From positions 27,473,913 through 27,537,912 of the forward strand of contig CM068547.1 in the NCBI GenBank assembly GCA_035048495.1: a stretch of DNA of 64,000 bases, given 5' to 3'. This DNA is from Euptelea pleiosperma. Its lineage: Eukaryota; Streptophyta; Magnoliopsida; Ranunculales; Eupteleaceae. The notes beneath the pieces are model-generated. The model was not told where the DNA came from and made no database searches. It was given only the letters and a program-made list of their open reading frames with translations. Positions 58,872-64,000 of the stretch are shown here, piece by piece (position 1 is the first letter of the stretch; the number at the start of each line of letters is the position of its first letter). The translations under genes and the position numbers were made by a program.

Positions 58872-59022
58872 CGAGAAAATTTTTGAAGCAGCAAAGCAGT
58901 GGCCAATAACATGGTTATTGGCGCCACAATTTGCTGTTCAAAAAGCATTTCTGGGTTTGTACGAAAGCAACCACAGATCGTGGCGCCATGTGATTGGCCA
59001 CTGCTTCAAAAAATTTCTTCAT
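58872..59022. repeat. Foldback hairpin, about 45-bp arms
   Basis: The left arm gaaaatttttgaagcagc, agcagtggccaat, tggcgccac and the right arm gtggcgccatgtgattggcc, actgcttcaaaaaatttc are inverted. A small MITE of about 150 bp; the enclosed plus-strand ORF is an artefact. Confidence 0.75.
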
Positions 59023-59089
59023 ATTGAAAGGTAGAGTAAGCTTTAGGACCCACTTATGAGAAAAAATTAGTTTGTCCCGGGGACCTTCA

Positions 59090-59775
59090 AACTTTGAAGG
59101 CCCCCTCGCAAAATGCCTGACACATACCCATTGTTAACCACCCTTAACTAATTAAGGTGGCGTTTGGTAAAACTTTTTTTAGACCTTAAGTCTGATTCAG
59201 CTGAAATTAAAGTGATTTTGGTGATTAAGTTGCGTTTGGTAAACAATTCAATTTTAGCACTTATCACCAAACTCAAGGAAAAAAAGTGAAAAGTAAAAAG
59301 TGACCCAGCCTTCACTTATTGCGGTAAGTGAATGAATCTTTAAAAAAGATTACTAAATTCTTTTTTAATACCAACAATGCCCTTTTTTCGAAGCTTTCTC
59401 TTTTAAAAACTTACAAAAATATCCTAATAAACATTTCAAAATATCCACAATGCCTTTGACTTAATTTTAAGACTTAAGACCTTCACCCTACAACTTAATT
59501 CAGACATAAGTCATTAAGCTACTAGATCTTAAGCACTTTAAGCTTTTAGATTTAATAATTTAATTTACCAAACGCCACCTAAGGGTTTAGAATGGGTTAG
59601 GTTTAGGCCTTGACATACGTGTCAGAGATTCTGGGAGGTTTTGAAGGTTCCCCCCCAAAATGTCCGACACGTACCCATTTTTAACCACCCTTAACTAACT
59701 AACCAAGGGTTTAACATGGGTTAGGTTTAGGCCTTGACGTACATGTTAGACATTGGGGGGGACTTGAGTTTGAAG
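59090..59775. repeat. Tandem duplication, one copy interrupted by a Tourist-like MITE
   Basis: Two diverged copies of a segment with aaaatg(c/t)c(t/c)gacac, then (g/t)ttaaccacccttaacta and gggttaggtttaggccttga. The first (about 59097-59640) is split by the MITE 59157-59578; the second (59655-59760) is uninterrupted and shows the pre-insertion structure. Confidence 0.7.
59157..59578. repeat. PIF/Harbinger (Tourist)-type MITE, TSD TAA
   Basis: Starts GGTGGCGTTTGGTAAAAC and ends ATTTACCAAACGCCACC, a 14-bp perfect terminal inverted repeat, with TAA on both sides. About 422 bp, no coding capacity. Terminus and 3-bp TSD fit Tourist-like MITEs. Confidence 0.85.
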
Positions 59776-59839
59776 GTCACCGAGACCAACAAATCTTCTC
59801 TCTCCACAAGAAAAATTACCTGATCCCATGGATCTTCAA

Positions 59840-60110
59840 ACTTTGACTCCTTTGGATGTTTGGTTCACTTCTTGGTGGATCTACAAATCAAAAATCAGTT
59901 CAATCGGTGATTTCAAGCCATTGGAATTAACATTTTAATATAATAGTTTTTAGGCAATTGGATTTGAGGATGGCTTTTTAGATGCTAATATATAACTGTT
60001 AGAAAATCATCGATCAAACTGGTGTTAGAAATCATCAGTCAAGCTGATATTTGGTGTGTAGGTCCACCAAGAGGTTGACCCATTGGACTCTAAAGTGAGC
60101 TCCACATGGC
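59840..60110. repeat. Foldback MITE, G-box family, degenerate
   Basis: ttggatgtttggttcacttc, atctacaaatcaaaaatcag on the left; aagctgatatttggtgtgta and ggtccaccaagaggttga on the right. Terminal G-box lost (ccacatggc). Confidence 0.6.
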
Positions 60111-61095
60111 ATTTTTGGAAGGGGAGACTTCAAATTTTGAAGTCACTAGGGGGACAGCGAATATTTTCTCCCTCGTTCATACTGGGAAAGTTGAAAGTTT
60201 GGTGCATTTTTTTTGCGCATTTCTGTCTTATGTGTGTTGTGGATTCATTAATGGGTTCCTAGGGAAGGACTTAAAAAATCATTATTTTCAGTGAACTTAG
60301 AAATTCAGCACTTTAAAAAAGTTGTGCCAAATTTTTTTTGAAATCACTGAAAATATGTGATCTCAGACTTAGGTCTGAAAAAAGTCTTACCAAATACCCT
60401 TTAATCTCAATAAATAGCTTAAGTGTCGGGCATCGCTAAGCTAAGACCAGCTCCCTCGGTTAGCTCTAGTTAAGGCTCTAGATGGCATTGTAGGCCTTGG
60501 AGCCTTCAGTGCTCAGCCCAGTTGGTCTCGATAAGGAGCTCGCTTGGGTTAGGCTGGCCTCGGTGCAGACTGGGATATTTTGCAAGGCCCGCATGGTTTG
60601 GGACTTGGTCACGCCAGCAAAACCATGAGACCGGCTTTTGTTGATGTACGCATTTGGCACAGACCACAGACCAGACGCAAGGCATAGGAAAAACAAAGCT
60701 TTGCTATCTGAATCTGTTATAACGGCCATTTTTTTCATTATAACGGTCGTTTTTTAAACCTTGGTTGGGGGTATGTGTCAACAAGTTACCTCGTATTGCA
60801 AAAAAGATTTCCATCGAGACTCACATGGCATTAATATGATTGTACAACTGAGGACGTCTTCGCATTCACAGGATTGAACCCGCGATGCCTCTAATGGGCC
60901 TGTCTGACCCGATGGGCTTTCAGGCCCAGCCCTAATGTTATTGGGTTCAGCTGCATTTATAGGCAGGGCCTGGGAATGATTTTAAGGACCGTTTCATAAA
61001 TAGGTCAGGTGGATGGACTTGGGCCTAGCTATTTATTCGGACCATCTCGGCCTGACCCAAATCTGGCCCATTAACAGCCATACTTGTGAGTGGTA
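60111..61095. other. Intergenic
   Basis: No gene. A ttataacggccattttttt / ttttttaaaccttgg end at about 60717-60766 belongs to the CCGTTATAACGG repeat family. At 60870-60895 the minus strand has cgcgggttcaatcctg, a B-box-like match. 60895-61080 is GC-richer with gggcctg-type repeats. Confidence 0.4.
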
Positions 61096-61104
61096 GTTGC
61101 AAGA

Positions 61105-61492
61105 GAGTAAAACTTGTGTCACAAGATGTTGTGACGGAAGCCGGTCACAGCACTCAATACGAGCCACGTGGCATCCTATTAGTGGACAATGACTATGGAT
61201 GTTTAGCCAGTCCCTTGGTGGTACACAACAAATCAGCTTGATCAGTGATTTCTAACCAATTCGATTGAAGTTATTTTCATGGGTTGATTTTAACGGTAGA
61301 AATTTGAGCATTATTTGGGTGCAAAAATCCAAAGGTTATAAATCACTAATCAGGCTGATTTTTGGTTGTAGGTCCACCGAGGGACTGGCCAAACATCCAT
61401 ACGGTAATCGCCCTCTCATCGTATGTCACGTGGCTCATATTGAGTGCAGTGACCGGCTTCCGTCACAACATCTTGTGACACAAGTTTTACTC
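61105..61492. mobile_element. Foldback element, G-box family, with 9-bp TSD (best copy)
   Basis: 388 bp. The termini GAGTAAAACTTGTGTCACAA and onward through gatgttgtgacggaagccgg form nearly perfect inverted arms of about 70 bp, each including a G-box: GCCACGTGGC at 61163-61172 (left) and tCACGTGgc at 61427-61434 (right). Flanked by gttgcaaga (61096-61104) and gttacaaga (61493-61501), 8 of 9. A 9-bp duplication with long inverted repeats points to the Mutator-like superfamily. No ORF. Confidence 0.85.
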
Positions 61493-61734
61493 GTTACAAG
61501 AAAGGGTGAAGAATATGGGAAGCGTCACAACTCACAATAAAAGGAAGTGGGAAAAAGTCCTATAATCAAATGGACCAGGCTCGAGGGACTCGCCTTTTTT
61601 GCACTCGTGCTCTTGGTCGTGGATCCCCGGTTTTGGCTTTAAAGTAGTATAGATAGATGCATATAAAAATATCTAGGCGTCTGCATTTTCTCAAGGCTCA
61701 GGCTCAGGCTCAGGCTCCACCCTAAAATGACAGG

Positions 61735-62055
61735 CTCCGGTTACATGACACAATATGAGCCACGTGGCACACTCTTAGAGGACTCTGACCGTATGGATGT
61801 TTGGCCAATTGCTAAGTGAACCTACAAACCAAAAAACATCCTGACTAGTGATTTATAGGCATTGGATTGGACAAATTTTCATGGGTTAACCTCAACTGTG
61901 GGAATTTGAGCAGGATTTGAGGTACCAAGGTCCAACGCCTAGAAACCACTAATCAGGCTTATTTTTGGTTTGTGGGTCCACCTAGGGATTGGCCAAGCAA
62001 CCATACGGTCAGAGTCCTCTAATAGTGTCCAACGTGGCTCATATTGTGTCAAGTA
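61735..62055. repeat. Foldback MITE, G-box family
   Basis: Left arm tgacacaatatgagccacgt then ggcacactcttagaggactc and tgaccgtatggatgtttggc (CACGTG at 61761-61766); right arm the complement, ending cgtggctcatattgtgtca. Direct copies of aaatgacaggct(c/a)cggtt lie outside both ends (about 61724-61742 and 62081-62099). They may be a duplication made at insertion or an older tandem repeat. Confidence 0.8.
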
Positions 62056-62452
62056 ACCTCGGACTCCAGTTGCCGCCCTTAAATGACAGGCTACGGTTGT
62101 TTAGTTCCGATCATTTCAATAGAACATTGTTTAGTTCGTATTTTTGAATAATTCGTTCAGTTCATGAATAATTCGCGAACTTACTAACTATGGTCCAGAC
62201 TCCAGACCCGATGTGATCGGATCAGATCAAGTTATCAGGGTGATCCGGTCCATTGACAGCCCTATACTGCAAGCATACTAAGAACCTAAGAGATTTAAAT
62301 CTCATTCAAAGTTCTTACTATTTTTAACAACAAATTTCTTGAAAATGGCGTGACAAATAAGATAATAATTATGTTAATAAATGAGTAACAAAAACCCATT
62401 CCAAAAAAGGAAAGAGATATGAAATCCAGATTGGCCATTTACTATTTTTAAC
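62056..62452. other. Intergenic
   Basis: No gene. gatcggatcagatcaagtta and ggtccattgacagccctata at 62215-62268 resemble the region at 43730, probably a transposon end. Confidence 0.35.
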
Positions 62453-62714
62453 CAAGTTTTAAAAATCGGCCGATATAACGGATTCGGACCTACCCCGTTA
62501 CATTATGCACCATTAAAACTCTCAGAAAATAACGGCCGTTATTTTCCGTTATTGAAATTTTGAAATTCAAAATTTGAATTTCAGCGCCCTTTTTTTCATT
62601 TTTTTCCCGTTTTGTTTTTTCATTTTTGCCCGAACGTTTTTTTTTCGTTATAGCGGAAAAAACAGTAACGCCCCCAGACCGTTATACTGTTATAACGGTC
62701 CCTTTTAAACCTTG
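62453..62714. repeat. hAT-type MITE, perfect 8-bp TSD TTTTTAAC
   Basis: 262 bp. Left end CAAGTTTTAAAAATCGG, right end inverted CAAGGTTTAAAAGGGAC. TTTTTAAC at 62445-62452 and 62715-62722. Internal ccgttatactgttataacgg-type motifs and a T-rich centre. Relatives at about 4550, 20805-21070 and 60717. Confidence 0.75.
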
Positions 62715-62812
62715 TTTTTAACTACAAATTTCTGCAAAGATTGCTTCACAAATAAGAAAATAACTCTGGTAATAAATGAGTAAACAAAACCCATTTCAAA
62801 TAATAAAAAGAA

Positions 62813-63144
62813 GGGTATTTTAGTAACACCCCTGTGAAATTTGAAAGTAATTTGTAACACCCCCCTTATACTTTCAAACTTTAGGATAACCCCCTTGACC
62901 CAGTTTAATCATCATTAGAATAATGTTAAAACGTGACATGCTTCATGCGCTTGTTAATGCACCCATGAAAGGATCATAATATTGCAAGTACAATGCTAAC
63001 CGCGTGTGATGCAACACTCCGTTTTAACTTTTAACATAAGTCAACCGCCGTTAAACTAGGTCAAGGGGGTAATCCTAAAGTTTGAAAGTATAAGGGGTAC
63101 TACAAATTACTTTCAAATTTCAAGGGGGTTTCGCTAAACTACCC
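62813..63144. repeat. MULE-type foldback MITE, perfect 9-bp TSD TAAAAAGAA
   Basis: 332 bp. The left arm runs GGGTATTTTAGTAACACC, aatttgaaagtaatttgtaa, actttcaaactttaggataa; the right arm is its complement ending GCTAAACTACCC. Both sides carry TAAAAAGAA (62804-62812, 63145-63153). Same family as 41333-41613. Confidence 0.88.
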
Positions 63145-63349
63145 TAAAAAGAATAATGAAAACCAGATTAAAAAAATTTGATTACCAAAATCATAAAAAC
63201 TTACAGAAATGCCATTACAGAATGTCACATAACTCCCAACAGATCTTCCCTTCAAAATTTCCATAAAAAACCCATAATCTACAAGTCTAAATAGATGATT
63301 TAGATCAAATAGTGACAGAAGAAAAAGAAAAAGAAAAGAAGAAAATAAA

Positions 63350-63886
63350 ATGAGGCAATCCATCTCTATCTTTTTCCTGTGTTCATCTCTCCTCCTCCTC
63401 TTTCATGAAGTAAATGGTGTTGATCTCATCACTGATACTTGCAAGAAGGCTGCGGCTGCCGATTCTCAACTGAAATTCGATTTCTGTGTGAAGTCTCTGC
63501 AAGCAAATCCCAAGAGCCAAACAGCAGATCTTCAGGGACTTGGAGTCATTTCAATGGAGATAACCATAACCAATGCGACTAACATGGGTTCATACATTGA
63601 CACGCTATTAAAGAACCCAAAGGTGGATCCAAAGGTCAAGGGGGTCTTAGAGGATTGCTCGGAGCTTTACTCGGACGCAATCCCTGACGCGCAAGATGCG
63701 ATCGATGCCTTCAAATCAAAGGATTATGTCACCGCTAATGTCAAAATGAGTGCAGACATGGATGCGTCAACGACTTGTGAAGATGGGTTCCAGGATTTGA
63801 AAGTGGCGTCTCCATTGATGGCGAAGAACAACGATTTCTTCCAAGTAACCGCGATCGCTCTCGGCATTATCAATATGTTTCATTGA
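63350..63886 (+). CDS. Secreted PMEI/invertase-inhibitor-like protein (Pla a 1-like)
   Basis: 178-aa single-exon protein of the plant invertase / pectin methylesterase inhibitor family, four-helix proteins that act in the apoplast. Residues 1 to about 23 (MRQSISIFFLCSSLLLLFHE and VNG) form a signal peptide. The four conserved cysteines of the mature part are C31 and C46 (first hairpin disulfide) and C103 and C143 (second). Family landmarks are ITDTCKKA near 27, DFCVKSLQANPKS near 44, LEDCSELYSDAIPDAQDA near 100, and TTCEDGF near 141. The subset to which it looks closest, putative invertase inhibitors of the Pla a 1 group, is from memory; sequence alone does not say whether it inhibits invertase or pectin methylesterase. 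The C-terminus is slightly hydrophobic (ALGIINMFH). Confidence 0.92.
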   Translation: MRQSISIFFLCSSLLLLFHEVNGVDLITDTCKKAAAADSQLKFDFCVKSLQANPKSQTADLQGLGVISMEITITNATNMGSYIDTLLKNPKVDPKVKGVLEDCSELYSDAIPDAQDAIDAFKSKDYVTANVKMSADMDASTTCEDGFQDLKVASPLMAKNNDFFQVTAIALGIINMFH

Positions 63887-64000
63887 TCAGTTTTCTTAGT
63901 GTCTATGTGACACCTTAGTTTTTTAGTTTCAATCATCGTCGACGTATGATCATGTTGTGCTTTGCTGGTTTCATGTCGAATGCGAAATCGAAACAGAAAT
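63887..64000 (+). other. PMEI-like gene 3' flank, runs off the window
   Basis: T-rich sequence after the stop, probably 3' UTR; no signal assigned. Confidence 0.4.

Noticed and set aside
63139..63363. 74-aa minus-strand ORF
   Set aside because: Hydrophobic by virtue of its T/A-rich sequence and overlaps the start of the PMEI-like gene and the end of a MITE.
1..64000. CRISPR array, operon structure or bacterial-type system
   Set aside because: All recognised genes are plant nuclear genes, several with introns; the regular repeats here are an LTR enhancer-like array, microsatellites and transposons, with no spacer-repeat architecture.

Overview
This is a stretch of plant nuclear DNA. Five protein-coding loci are recognised. 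Three have many or several exons with GT/AG borders (UPF1, COX6B and TGD4), and two are single-exon. There are also two cytosolic-type tRNA-Ala(AGC) genes. The rest is AT-rich sequence packed with DNA transposons, MITEs and retroelement relics. TGD4 (chloroplast lipid import) and the two single-exon genes, a METTL21-type methyltransferase and a PMEI-type inhibitor, point to a seed plant. The long transposon-filled introns (up to 7.1 kb) suggest a mid-to-large genome, possibly a woody or early-diverging angiosperm, but I cannot name the species.

Layout: 213-905 (+) METTL21-like methyltransferase. 1150-1222 and 1312-1384 (+) tandem tRNA-Ala. 1.5-9.4 kb is intergenic: a composite inverted-repeat structure holding a copia-type LTR and primer site, then several MITEs and microsatellites. 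9416-32396 (-) is a complete UPF1 gene, which I reassembled as 29 coding exons (1264 aa); introns 8 and 9 carry hAT elements with recognisable target duplications. 32.4-35.3 kb upstream of UPF1 is a nest of transposons inside transposons. 37.5-39.2 kb (+) is a decayed Ty1/copia pol 3' end plus LTR. 39.8-40.3 kb is a run of five short tandem duplications. 41233-42134 (-) is cytochrome c oxidase subunit 6b in 4 exons (125 aa). 42.4-43.6 kb holds three foldback elements. 45267-58240 (-) is TGD4 in 5 exons (480 aa), with an L1-type LINE relic and a hAT element in its 7.1-kb intron 3. 58.2-63.3 kb is another MITE-rich intergenic block. 63350-63886 (+) is a secreted PMEI/invertase-inhibitor-like protein.

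The genes do not form a pathway: UPF1 acts in cytoplasmic mRNA surveillance, COX6B in mitochondrial respiration, TGD4 in ER-to-plastid lipid transfer, PMEI in the cell wall or apoplast, and METTL21 in protein methylation. The most striking content is the repeat landscape. A foldback family of roughly 250-390 bp occurs at about ten sites. Its terminal arms often contain the palindrome GCCACGTGGC, a perfect G-box. One copy has a 9-bp target duplication, and copies lie about 0.2-0.3 kb upstream of the TGD4 and COX6B start codons. Exon coordinates were derived by hand from splice motifs, reading-frame continuity and remembered family conservation; no alignment or database search was run.
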